Source: an uncultured Clostridia bacterium
GTDB taxonomy: Bacteria > Bacillota > Clostridia > Oscillospirales > Acutalibacteraceae
Length of the DNA stretch: 39,283 nt
NCBI GenBank assembly: GCA_947589415.1
Contig: CANQBP010000020.1
Coordinates: forward strand, 1-39,283
Direction of reading: 5' to 3'
Part shown: in pieces, positions 1 through 6,610 of the stretch
Layout: each line of letters begins with the position of its first letter
Position numbering within the stretch: the first letter of the stretch is position 1
Notes under the pieces: generated by a model
Seen by the model: the letters and a program-made list of their open reading frames with translations, nothing else
Told to the model about the DNA's origin: nothing
Databases searched by the model: none
Program-made: the position numbers and the translations under genes

Positions 1-50
1 AGCCGACCTCTCACACCACCGTGCGTACGGTTCCGTACACGGCGGTTCAA
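1..50 (-). other. Group II intron domain V and start of domain VI
   Basis: Reading the minus strand directly after the RT stop codon, the arms at about 16-45 form the 30-34-base domain V hairpin: a CCGCCGTG arm, a distal TACG/CGTA stem capped by a GGAAC-type loop, a two-base bulge, and the returning CACGGTGG arm. Domain V is the catalytic core of group II introns. The sequence at 1-15 would begin domain VI, which carries the branch-point A, but it runs off the window. Confidence 0.75.
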
Positions 51-1442
51 TCATATTAAGTGCATAGACTTGTATGCCTCGGATATATCATAATATCCTC
101 GGCGTGCAAGTCTTTCGTTTGTAATGGTGCGGTTTAATATTCCGCTTCCTGCAACAGCCCAGTATCCTTTTCGAGTGTTTCCGTTTCGGTAAGCCTGCCA
201 TTCGGGCATTCCTAATTTCTTTAGGTTTTCTACCCTCGTTTTCGGCTTCTTCCACTGCTTCCAGATATACATTCGTATTCTTCTGCGCAGCCACCCGTTC
301 CAATCTTCCATTGTGCTTTTCATTTCCGCTACTCCATAGTAATTCAGCCAGCCTTGCATATACACCTTAATGTTGTGTAACACATAGTCAAGTTTTCTGC
401 CCTGACTTCGGGAAGTAAGTCTTCTCAGTTTGTCTTTGGCTTTCTTTCTCGACTTTGGATGAACTCGGATATATGCTCCTTTTCTGTTCCTTCCCATTGC
501 AAAGCCGAGAAACTTAAAATTTCGGATTGAATACACACTTACCGCACGGCTTTTCTCGGTATTTACCTTGAGTTTTAATTTCTTTTCAAGATACCTTGTG
601 CTTGTTTCAAGCAATCTTTCGCTTGCTCGTTTGCTCTTCGCTAACAGTACTATGTCATCTGCATATCGGATTACCTTTACTCCCCTACCCTCGAACTCCT
701 TGTCAAATTTGTCAAGATAGATATTTGCAAGTAATGGTGACAGATTTCCGCCCTGTGGTGAGCCTTCTTCTGTTTTGTGTCTTACACCGTTTTCCATTAC
801 TCCGCTTTTGAGATATTTCTTGATTAGGTCAATCAATCTCTTGTCGTGAATATCCTGTCTTAGCATATTCATCAGAAGTTCGTGATTAAGGGTGTCAAAG
901 TATTTCGATAAATCAAGGCATACCGCATATTGGTAACCTCTATCTGCATACTCTCTTACTTTAGCTATCGCATCTTTTGCACTTCTGTTCGGTCTGTAGC
1001 CATAGCTTCCGTCTGAAAACTTTGGCTCATAGATTGGTGTCAGTACCTGTGCTATTGCTTGTTGGATAATTCGGTCTATTACTGTTGGTATTCCCAACTT
1101 TCTTACCCCACCATTATCCTTGGGAATTTCTACTCTGCGAACCGGTGACGGCTTATATTTGCCGTTCCTTATCTTCCCGAGCAGTTCTCCCTTATGTTCT
1201 TTTAGCCAAGAGCCGGCTTCATTTACGGTCATTCCGTCAACTCCGCTTGCTCCCTTGTTGGCTTTTACTCGTTTGTAGGCTCTGTTCAGATTATCTCTGC
1301 TCAGTACCTTTTCGAGTAAATCTGCACCGTCCTTTTCTTCAACTTCTCGACTGTTGGCACTGTACGCTTCTGCATACTCTTTGCGTTCCACACTATCCCT
1401 TTGCAGGAAGCCACCATTTTCGGTGTATTCTGTTTTCATCAT
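51..1442 (-). CDS. ltrA: Group II intron reverse transcriptase/maturase
   Basis: This 463-residue protein is the intron-encoded reverse transcriptase and maturase. It binds the intron RNA, assists splicing and copies the intron during retrohoming. RT blocks are visible in order: the GIPTVIDRIIQQAI block near 117-130, SYGYRPNRSAKDAI near 146-159, the catalytic YADD at 260-263, and EEGSPQGGNLSPLLAN near 225-240. A basic domain X (maturase) follows at about 310-400, ending in an RLARRGYYD-type tail. No HNH/endonuclease domain is present. The start is ATG at 1442 with AAAGGAGG about 6 bases upstream; a second ATG follows at once. The reading frame is intact, so the element may be active. Its N-terminal 40 residues are longer than in many relatives. 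Confidence 0.95.
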   Translation of the reverse strand: MMKTEYTENGGFLQRDSVERKEYAEAYSANSREVEEKDGADLLEKVLSRDNLNRAYKRVKANKGASGVDGMTVNEAGSWLKEHKGELLGKIRNGKYKPSPVRRVEIPKDNGGVRKLGIPTVIDRIIQQAIAQVLTPIYEPKFSDGSYGYRPNRSAKDAIAKVREYADRGYQYAVCLDLSKYFDTLNHELLMNMLRQDIHDKRLIDLIKKYLKSGVMENGVRHKTEEGSPQGGNLSPLLANIYLDKFDKEFEGRGVKVIRYADDIVLLAKSKRASERLLETSTRYLEKKLKLKVNTEKSRAVSVYSIRNFKFLGFAMGRNRKGAYIRVHPKSRKKAKDKLRRLTSRSQGRKLDYVLHNIKVYMQGWLNYYGVAEMKSTMEDWNGWLRRRIRMYIWKQWKKPKTRVENLKKLGMPEWQAYRNGNTRKGYWAVAGSGILNRTITNERLARRGYYDISEAYKSMHLI

Positions 1443-1884
1443 ACCAACCTCCTTTGGCTGTTTACTAAAGACTTATGATTGTTCAGCCCTTCCCAAGTTT
1501 TCACATTGGTACTATGGCTTCGGCTGACTCCTTGCAGTTCGTTGTTACTACGAAAAAAAAATTTCTTTCCGCCTGCAAGACCTCCTCGGGTAAGCATTAC
1601 CACCTTCACCTCGTATATCTGCTACATTTACACCTTGAAATTCGGGCAGTATTGGACTTCGTTTTGAATTGGAAACTCGTCCGTTTCAAGTATGCCTTTT
1701 ATGTAGTTTCTGTTCGTCAGACCGAGGTTTTGCCCATCGGGAACTTTTCATCCCTCAATCCGGCTTCCTTCAGACTCCACCTCACGATGGACGCCCTTGC
1801 CTTCGGCTAACAGTTCCTACTGCCAAGTCTGTAGTGGACTTTCACCACCAAGTAATAATGCGTGCCGAGCACACAATTCAAATA

Positions 1885-1905
1885 GGTGGGACTTCAAGTC
1901 CCACC
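1885..1905 (-). terminator. Terminator-like hairpin at the intron insertion site
   Basis: A perfect 10-base inverted repeat (GGTGGGACTT / AAGTCCCACC, one-base centre, so in practice an 8-9 bp stem) lies immediately upstream of the intron in its own transcription direction. It is followed by TATTTGAATT and then the intron 5' end. Class C group II introns are known to insert just after Rho-independent terminator stems. Here the original T tract after the stem appears shortened or displaced by the intron. Confidence 0.6.
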
Positions 1906-1959
1906 CGTTGTTATATTGTAATGTTCATAAAATTTTCCGAACAAAATTACTGTAAAACA

Positions 1960-1988
1960 TTGACAATTGGTTTTAAATGATGTATAAT
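1960..1988 (+). promoter_or_regulatory. Consensus sigma-A promoter of antisense-like RNA
   Basis: TTGACA at 1960-1965 and TATAAT at 1983-1988 are separated by exactly 17 bases. Both hexamers are perfect consensus. No protein-coding frame follows, so the expected product is an RNA starting near 1995 and running toward the 3' end of the small membrane-peptide gene. Confidence 0.75.
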
Positions 1989-2003
1989 AACTACAGTAGG
2001 TAA

Positions 2004-2103
2004 TAAAAAAGACACCTACAGCCCATCAATTGTCTGCAAACAATCAATGGGCATACGCCGAAAAGGTAAAACGCTACCTCACGACTGATAGATGCCATCT
2101 TCA
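2004..2103 (-). ncRNA. Candidate small RNA complementary to the plus-strand RNA
   Basis: From the minus-strand promoter a short RNA of about 100 nt is expected. It has an AGGTAGC-type hairpin, then a 13-bp hairpin with two G-U pairs (2052-2040 with 2033-2021), then a TTTTTT run at about 2010-2005 that can end transcription. It lies wholly inside the sequence copied by the plus-strand RNA. It could be a decoy, an alternative 5' end of the toxin message tail, or the real regulator. Nothing in it encodes a plausible protein. Confidence 0.45.
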
Positions 2104-2109
2104 GGTTTT

Positions 2110-2138
2110 ATTATAACCTGTTTTGGATAAAATGTCAA
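2110..2138 (-). promoter_or_regulatory. Second consensus promoter, opposing strand
   Basis: On the minus strand TTGACA (2138-2133) and TATAAT (2115-2110) are spaced by 17 bases, again perfect consensus. It faces the plus-strand promoter at 1960-1988 from about 120 bases away, so the two transcripts must overlap and be complementary. Confidence 0.75.
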
Positions 2139-2189
2139 GTGATAATGCCTTTTTGACGAAACGTGTGTAGCATTATAACCTGGCATTTT

Positions 2190-2282
2190 TTATTTTTCTT
2201 TTAATTTACGGATCACATCTCCGCAGTTTATGGCCGCATAAATGAAATAAACCGTATATAATGCTATCGCTATGTAAAGCAT
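2190..2282 (-). CDS. 30-residue hydrophobic peptide, type I toxin-like
   Basis: An ATG at 2282 opens a 30-codon frame ending in TAA at 2190. The peptide begins MLYIAIALYTVYFIYAAI, a single membrane-spanning stretch, and ends with a charged tail RKLKEK. A G-rich ribosome binding site (AGGGGGGTG) lies about 6 bases upstream. One membrane helix plus a short basic tail is the usual design of type I toxins (Fst, TxpA, BsrG and similar), but no specific family was recognised. The 3' end is overlapped by a convergent RNA. The upstream leader can form two hairpins (AGAGCAAA...TTTGCTCT and TTACGCA...TGCGTAA), which often mask the start in such messages. It could also be a benign small membrane protein. 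Confidence 0.55.
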   Translation of the reverse strand: MLYIAIALYTVYFIYAAINCGDVIRKLKEK

Positions 2283-2480
2283 GGACACACCCCCCTATCT
2301 ATTATTTTTTATTTTTGCTTTTACGCAGTCGCATTTTATTAAATTAAAACGTGATTGCGTAAGAGCAAACCATAACCCCAAAAAAAATTTGCTCTTAGTT
2401 AAAAAGTTAAATAAGAAAGCGACAAAACGAAGATACAAAGGTGACGGATAACAGTTTTGCCATGACACCCGTTCCATTCC
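2283..2480 (-). promoter_or_regulatory. Structured leader region of the small peptide gene
   Basis: No gene is visible here. Upstream of the 30-codon gene the minus strand holds two adjacent inverted repeats: AGAGCAAA with TTTGCTCT around a T-rich, G-rich loop, and TTACGCA with TGCGTAA around an AT-rich loop. No consensus promoter was found; weak TTGTCG/TTAACT and TTGCTC/TTTAAT pairs are possible. Confidence 0.35.
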
Positions 2481-2970
2481 GGGATGAGCGAGCCAGCAGA
2501 ATGTGGACTATCTGCTGATACTTTCCGTTACTGGGTAAGGTTTTTGAACCTGAAAAACACTCGCATCAAATTAGATGTTTGGCTAAATGCGGACTGCTGC
2601 GAAGCAGGCTAAATGAAAAACCGATAAGTCGCTGCATTGTGCCGGCTGGTCATACATCGAACCTTTGCGAAGGAAAAAATAGTTTTGTTTGCTTTAAAGG
2701 CAATCTTTACCAGAAGATTGCCTTCTGTAGGAGGTATAGGATAAACCATATGCACCCTACGGAGGGCGATCTAAATAGGGGCGACTCGACGTCCGAAAAT
2801 CGAGATCAGTATGAGTAATTCCCTTCCTAAAGGGTTTCAGAGACACTCGGTGAGGTGTGTAAATTGCATACATCAAAGCCGTATGCACAATATATAGTGG
2901 TTGCGAGGTGTGTAACTATATATTGCGAGGCGAGACACGGTATGTAGACGCATCCCCCACATACCGCGAG
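2480..2970 (+). ncRNA. Candidate large structured non-coding RNA next to a tRNA
   Basis: About 490 bases without a credible gene fold into a succession of strong local helices: 2494-2500/2511-2517, a GCGA-capped hairpin at 2594-2607, 2697-2707/2714-2724 (11 bp), 2725-2731/2756-2762, 2888-2898/2915-2925 (11 bp perfect) and 2938-2945/2959-2966 (8 bp perfect). The 2725/2756 helix holds a U-G pair on the plus strand that would be a C-A mismatch on the minus strand, and the GNRA loop also exists only on the plus strand, so plus is preferred. A G-A-G-G-T-G-T-G-T-A-A motif is repeated at loops near 2854 and 2904. Large ornate RNAs of the ROOL and GOLLD classes typically lie by tRNA genes in Firmicutes, but I could not match a specific consensus. 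RNase P and tmRNA hallmarks are absent. Confidence 0.4.
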
Positions 2971-2973
2971 CAG

Positions 2974-3047
2974 TCCGAGTGACAGGAGTTGAACCTGCGG
3001 CCTCTTGAACCCCATTCAAGCGCGCTACCAATCTGCGCTACACCCGG
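2974..3047 (-). tRNA. tRNA-Pro (anticodon GGG)
   Basis: The minus strand forms a full cloverleaf of 74 nt: acceptor CCGGGTG paired with CACTCGG (one G-U), D arm with GCGC stems and the AGATTGGTA loop, anticodon stem CTTGA/TCAAG with loop ATGGGGT giving anticodon GGG, and T arm GCAGG-TTCAACT-CCTGT. The discriminator base is A. The 3' CCA is not encoded and must be added by CCA-transferase. Confidence 0.93.
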
Positions 3048-3060
3048 AAATTACTATAAT

Positions 3061-3089
3061 AGTATATCATAACTCGGATATATTTGCAA
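3061..3089 (-). promoter_or_regulatory. Promoter of tRNA-Pro
   Basis: On the minus strand TTGCAA (3089-3084) and TATACT (3066-3061) are spaced by 17 bases and lie 14 bases before the mature tRNA 5' end. The remaining intergenic bases to 3198 are AT-rich without other recognisable signals. Confidence 0.65.
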
Positions 3090-3198
3090 TAGTAAATATT
3101 CAACAATATAAGAGGCAATTAAAGATAATAAATTATGAATATCACACAAACAAGAGAATAATATATGATATTAACAACGCATTTTAAATTTAATATAT

Positions 3199-4083
3199 TT
3201 ATGCCGAATGAAGAACAGCAACTACAAGTTCCGGGGAGTTGTTTATTCTAAACGGAATACTGCTTTGACCAAGACCACGGCTGATTACCATATTTGTATT
3301 ATCATAGTGATGCAGTCCTTCCGTATATTTGGGAAAAAATCCCTGCGAGGGGGCGTAAATGGGGCCTATTAAAGGCAGTCTGAATTGCCCGCCGTGTGCG
3401 TGTCCGCAAAATACGAGATTTACACCCGATTTACAGTACATATCAAAAATTTCCGGGCGGTGAGATAAAAGTATAGTATATGTATCGTCTGTTTTCAGTA
3501 AATTTATTTTTTTGAGTGCTTCATAACCGTATTCTTTAATGTCTTTTGTCGAACCCGAAAAATCGGGATCATCTATTCCGCATATTTTAATTTTTTCATT
3601 GCCTCGCTGTATAATGCGTTGATCATTCCTAAGGACAGTCACACCTATATTCTTAAAATATTTTAACAGCTTCCTCAATTCATCCGGCATTCTGCTTTCA
3701 TGATTTCCCGTAACATAATAGACAGGTGCTATTTCAACAAGACGTTTTGCAAGACGTTCTGATATATCACGTTCAGTATGATAGGAGTCTATATAATCTC
3801 CTGTTATTATGATTATGTCGGGTTTTTCTTTTTTTATGTCATATATAAGTATATCATTGTCATTACCGAGTGTTGTATTGTGGAAATCCGATATTTGAAC
3901 GATTTTAAAACCGTCAAATTTCTTAGGAACATTACAGTCGGTGATATCATAACTTGTGACATTGATAATATTATTTTCATGGTACAGCCATACAGAATAT
4001 ATAACCAATATAACAAGTATTGATATGAGTGTTAAAAAACAAACTCTATGAGTTAAAAAAATATGTTTTACAAAGTCAAGCAT
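3199..4083 (-). CDS. Membrane-anchored calcineurin-like metallophosphoesterase (YkuE/YaeI type)
   Basis: The 294-residue protein has one N-terminal membrane helix (about 15-35) and then a calcineurin-like phosphoesterase domain, predicted to lie outside the membrane. All dinuclear-metal motifs are present: DFH (D66, H68), GD (95-96), GNHE (126-129), a lone H208 and GHAHGGQ (227-233). Relatives hydrolyse phosphodiester bonds in lipids or cell-wall precursors (YkuE, and the LpxH-like YaeI); the substrate here is unknown. It starts 13 bases after the ImmA gene stop with an AGAGGAAAA site, so it is probably the last gene of the XRE-ImmA operon. Linkage to a regulator-protease pair is unusual for this family. 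Confidence 0.9.
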   Translation of the reverse strand: MLDFVKHIFLTHRVCFLTLISILVILVIYSVWLYHENNIINVTSYDITDCNVPKKFDGFKIVQISDFHNTTLGNDNDILIYDIKKEKPDIIIITGDYIDSYHTERDISERLAKRLVEIAPVYYVTGNHESRMPDELRKLLKYFKNIGVTVLRNDQRIIQRGNEKIKICGIDDPDFSGSTKDIKEYGYEALKKINLLKTDDTYTILLSHRPEIFDMYCKSGVNLVFCGHAHGGQFRLPLIGPIYAPSQGFFPKYTEGLHHYDNTNMVISRGLGQSSIPFRINNSPELVVAVLHSA

Positions 4084-4096
4084 TGATTTTCCTCTT

Positions 4097-4621
4097 TTAT
4101 TTCCTTATTTCTTTAAAAAACCTGCTGTCATGCTCAAACGGTACAGAAAGGTCATATCCTAAATTTATCATTTCACGCAATTTTATCAACATAAGATTTA
4201 CATCCGAATTCATTGCCGCAGATGTTTGAACAACATCATAATTTTGTTTTGCATACGAACATACCTCGTCGCTGTCAAGCAGAAGGTGAGCCGCAAATGC
4301 GTTTGCTTCATATTCTATAATGCTGTTATTCATTCTGAAAAGGCTAAATTCTTGAAGTCCGGATTTTGCAGCCAGTTCCCTATGTCTTTGATCATGACCT
4401 ATTTCGTGAGCAATTACCATTTGCTCCAAATCGTCATCAAGCCTGTCGTTAAGAAAAATCATTCTGTGTTTCCACAAATATGTGTACATCCCGAGAAGAT
4501 TTTTAAAATCATGGCGATATATGATTTTTATACCGAGCATATCGGCAATATCATGTGCATTTCTGCTCTTACACCTATGCACGAGTTCATTTGCCTGCCG
4601 GTATATTTTGTATGAATCCAT
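4097..4621 (-). CDS. ImmA/IrrE family metallo-endopeptidase
   Basis: The 174-residue cytoplasmic protein carries the gluzincin motif HEIGH at 72-76 and the downstream EYEANAFA segment (103-110) that supplies the third zinc ligand, which defines peptidase family M78. Known members (ImmA of ICEBs1, IrrE/PprI of Deinococcus) cleave a partner XRE repressor after DNA damage. The partner here is evidently the XRE gene 59 bases upstream. The start ATG has GGGGTGAAAAT before it. The protein is of family-typical length for the protease domain alone; no C-terminal GAF-like sensor as in IrrE is present, so the damage signal must come from elsewhere. Confidence 0.9.
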   Translation of the reverse strand: MDSYKIYRQANELVHRCKSRNAHDIADMLGIKIIYRHDFKNLLGMYTYLWKHRMIFLNDRLDDDLEQMVIAHEIGHDQRHRELAAKSGLQEFSLFRMNNSIIEYEANAFAAHLLLDSDEVCSYAKQNYDVVQTSAAMNSDVNLMLIKLREMINLGYDLSVPFEHDSRFFKEIRK

Positions 4622-4680
4622 ATTTTCACCCCGTTCGGTATTTTTACTTAATATGTTTTACGGGTAATTCGGACAAACAC

Positions 4681-5097
4681 TTAATCCTCAATGGAATTTG
4701 CGTTTTTCTTCGGGGCATATTTTTTATTATCTGTCTTACACTCAAAATATGCTTCCGTAAGCGCCCTCATAACTGCATCACGATCCTCCTCGGAAAGTTC
4801 ACCTCCCGCAAACATTCCAACGAGCTGCGATACGAGTTTTTCGGCTTCTCTTTTTCCCCCGCTGCCGTATTGTTCCGCTGCTTTTACTACAAATTCCTCA
4901 TCTTCCGTCAGAAGATAATTGACATCACACCCGAAAATATCGGCAAGTTTATAGTATATTTCCCTCTTTCTGGGGTATCTTCCCTCGGTTTCGTAACTTA
5001 TGTAATTTCTTCTGCTTATGCCTATTGCCTGAGCCACTTCGGTTTGTTTCAGCTTTGCCTCCGTGCGTAATTTTACTAATTTTTCTCCGAATTTCAT
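4681..5097 (-). CDS. XRE-family repressor (ImmR/DdrO-like partner of ImmA)
   Basis: This 138-residue protein has an N-terminal Cro/CI helix-turn-helix (about residues 5-60, with KQTEVAQAIGISRRNYISYE) and a C-terminal helical acidic part (about 65-125) of the size that mediates dimerisation and protease sensitivity in ImmR and DdrO. I chose ATG at 5097 because GGAGG lies 8 bases upstream; a longer TTG start at 5112 would contain that site. It heads the operon with ImmA and the phosphoesterase, and is divergent from dinB, whose promoter overlaps ACTGCAC half-sites. Likely role: repressor of both directions until cleaved by ImmA. The regulatory link is inferred from context. Confidence 0.85.
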   Translation of the reverse strand: MKFGEKLVKLRTEAKLKQTEVAQAIGISRRNYISYETEGRYPRKREIYYKLADIFGCDVNYLLTEDEEFVVKAAEQYGSGGKREAEKLVSQLVGMFAGGELSEEDRDAVMRALTEAYFECKTDNKKYAPKKNANSIED

Positions 5098-5123
5098 AAT
5101 CAATACCTCCAATGGTGATATTT

Positions 5124-5196
5124 AACTGCACAAACAACTTGACAAGTGCAGTTGAATGTACTATAATGGATTTTAATAAGAGAACTTGTACTGCAC
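5124..5196. promoter_or_regulatory. Operator half-sites in the divergent control region
   Basis: AACTGCAC (5124-5131) and GTGCAGTT (5146-5153) form a perfect inverted repeat with 14 bases between. A third ACTGCAC half-site lies at 5190-5196 downstream of the dinB -10. The first pair brackets the -35 element of the dinB promoter, which itself sits in the palindrome CTTGACAAG. Such placement suits a repressor, most simply the adjacent XRE protein. A possible leftward promoter (TTGTCA with an AAATAT-like -10) overlaps the same palindrome. Confidence 0.55.
5139..5167 (+). promoter_or_regulatory. Consensus promoter of dinB
   Basis: TTGACA (5139-5144) and TATAAT (5162-5167) are spaced by 17 bases. 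A perfect promoter implies strong expression unless repressed, which fits the operator-like repeats overlapping it. No GAACnnnnGTTC-type LexA box is visible. Confidence 0.8.
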
Positions 5197-5241
5197 ATAT
5201 AATAACACGAAATTCACTCAATGTCAAGAGGTGATTTAAAA

Positions 5242-6477
5242 ATGCGGAGAGAGATTTTACATAGTGATATGAACAGTTTCTACGCTTCCGTGGAGATAAT
5301 GCTTAATCCCTCGTTGAAAGGGAAAGCCGTTGCGGTTTGCGGAAATACTGAAGATCGTCATGGGATAGTTCTTGCAAAATCCGATCCGGCAAAGAAGTGC
5401 GGTGTAAAAACGGGTATGGCGGTATGGGAAGCCGAAAGGCTTTGCCGGGATATAATATTTGTGCCTCCCAAATACGATGAATATTTGAAGTATTCTAAAT
5501 TGGCACACAAGATATATCAAGATTATACCGACATGATAGAACCGTACGGTATGGACGAATGTTGGCTTGATGTAACGGGCAGTGACAGACTTTTCGGAAA
5601 CGGAGAGGAAATTGCCAATGCTATAAGAAATAGAATTAAAAAGGAATTAAACCTGACGGTTTCTGTTGGTGTATCATTTAACAAGATTTTTGCAAAACTT
5701 GCAAGTGATATGCAAAAGCCTGATGCCGTAACGGTAATAAAAGCCGAAAACTTCAAAGAAAAAGTATGGGGACTTCCGGCGGGGGATCTTCTTTTTGTAG
5801 GTCGTGCGACTGAAACAAAACTTAAAAAGCTCGGCATACACACAATAGGTGATATAGCAAAAACCGATGAAAAGGTACTGAAGAGCTTTCTCGGAGTAAA
5901 TGGGGTATATTTGAAAAAATATGCTCTGGGCAGAGATAACTCTCCCGTAACGAATATGTACAGTTGTGCGCCCGTAAAATCCGTAGGTCACGGGATAACC
6001 TGCGTATGCGATCTGAATAATAATTATGAGGTATGGAGGGTCATGCTGGAGCTTTCACAGAATGTCGGACACAGATTAAGAAAATATGATTTGAAAGCGG
6101 GAGGGGTACAGATCTCAATAAGAAACAGTAATCTGCAATTTCATCAGTTTCAGGCAACACTCGATGTATGTACTCAAAGTCCGTCGGTCATAGCTTCAAA
6201 AGGATTTGAAATTTTTAAAAATAATTATGATTGGAATTTACCCGTAAGGGCTGTAAGCATAAGAGCAATAAAACTTCTCGATAAGACAGTACCTGAACAG
6301 TTAAGTCTTTTCTGCGACGGGAATACACTCGAAAAAATTGATAAACGTGATCTATGTGTGGAAAAAATACGTTCCAAATTCGGTAAAGATGCAATACGCA
6401 ATGCCGTTCTAATGGGTGATTTGAAAATGCCGAATGACGGAAGGCAAAAAGTCATTATGCCGGGGAATTTTCAATAA
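5242..6477 (+). CDS. dinB: Y-family DNA polymerase (DNA polymerase IV-like)
   Basis: A 411-residue translesion polymerase. The catalytic carboxylates are visible: D9 in HSDMNSFYASVE and D105/E106 in YGMDECWLDVTG. The fingers/palm motif VSVGVSFNKIFAKLASD is also present, followed by a helix-hairpin-helix thumb (about 175-215) and a little-finger domain (about 240-345). It copies damaged templates with low fidelity. The start at 5242 has AGAGGTGAT 7 bases upstream; the ATG at 5221 would place that site inside the gene. There is no C-terminal beta-clamp motif I can assign with certainty, although EQLSLF near 352-357 resembles the QLxLF clamp-binding box. Divergent from the XRE-ImmA operon. Confidence 0.93.
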   Translation: MRREILHSDMNSFYASVEIMLNPSLKGKAVAVCGNTEDRHGIVLAKSDPAKKCGVKTGMAVWEAERLCRDIIFVPPKYDEYLKYSKLAHKIYQDYTDMIEPYGMDECWLDVTGSDRLFGNGEEIANAIRNRIKKELNLTVSVGVSFNKIFAKLASDMQKPDAVTVIKAENFKEKVWGLPAGDLLFVGRATETKLKKLGIHTIGDIAKTDEKVLKSFLGVNGVYLKKYALGRDNSPVTNMYSCAPVKSVGHGITCVCDLNNNYEVWRVMLELSQNVGHRLRKYDLKAGGVQISIRNSNLQFHQFQATLDVCTQSPSVIASKGFEIFKNNYDWNLPVRAVSIRAIKLLDKTVPEQLSLFCDGNTLEKIDKRDLCVEKIRSKFGKDAIRNAVLMGDLKMPNDGRQKVIMPGNFQ

Positions 6478-6503
6478 TGATGCAATTTATTGTATAATAA
6501 ATT

Positions 6504-6532
6504 TTGACATATTTATAATATTGCTCTATACT
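6504..6532 (+). promoter_or_regulatory. Promoter of the WYL regulator gene
   Basis: TTGACA (6504-6509) and TATACT (6527-6532) are spaced by 17 bases, about 78 bases before the WYL gene start and just after dinB. The WYL gene can therefore be expressed apart from dinB. Confidence 0.7.
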
Positions 6533-6610
6533 ATATACGTAAAGAGCAGAGAAAGGCAGAATATACCGCCGCTGTATTGTTGCGGACTCTGCAAAAAAGG
6601 AGCAATAAGT

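Larger units (their letters stand above)
1..1874 (-). mobile_element. Group II intron (class C-like), 3' end outside window
   Basis: The reverse strand reads as a bacterial group II intron. It has a 5' end of type GTGYG (GTGTG reading down from 1874), a roughly 430-base structured 5' RNA portion rich in segments familiar from intron domain I, an intron-encoded reverse transcriptase, and a domain V hairpin after the stop codon. The window begins just before the 3' splice site, so the 3' exon is not visible. The intron starts about 10 bases after a perfect terminator-like stem (1885-1905), which is the preferred target of class C introns. The RT lacks an endonuclease domain, which also fits class C. 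The exact 5' boundary (1874 or 1872) is an inference from the consensus only. Confidence 0.85.
1995..2200 (+). ncRNA. Candidate antitoxin-type antisense RNA (about 200 nt)
   Basis: The predicted transcript from the consensus promoter at 1960-1988 contains a strong hairpin (2021-2033 with 2040-2052). It ends at an AATGCC/GGCATT stem followed by TTTTATTTTT near 2187-2197. Its 3' end overlaps the last codons and 3' untranslated part of the minus-strand 30-codon membrane peptide (2190-2282). The layout matches known type I antitoxin RNAs such as RatA, which overlap the toxin message tail to tail. Function is inferred from arrangement only; no sequence family was recognised. Confidence 0.5.

Noticed and set aside
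2579-2818. 79-codon plus-strand frame in the structured region
   Set aside because: No ribosome binding site, no family resemblance, and it is crossed by several perfect RNA helices; the region is better explained as RNA.
2480-2970. RNase P RNA, tmRNA or SRP RNA
   Set aside because: The hallmark conserved segments of each (GAGGAAAGUCC, the tag frame with tRNA-like ends, the GGAAGCAGC loop) were not found on either strand.
5100-5240. LexA box upstream of dinB
   Set aside because: No GAACnnnnGTTC or CGAAC-type palindrome is present; the only repeats are the ACTGCAC half-sites.
5221-5241. Earlier ATG start for dinB at 5221
   Set aside because: The ribosome binding site AGAGGTGAT lies downstream of it and the HSDMNSFYASVE family start aligns with ATG 5242.
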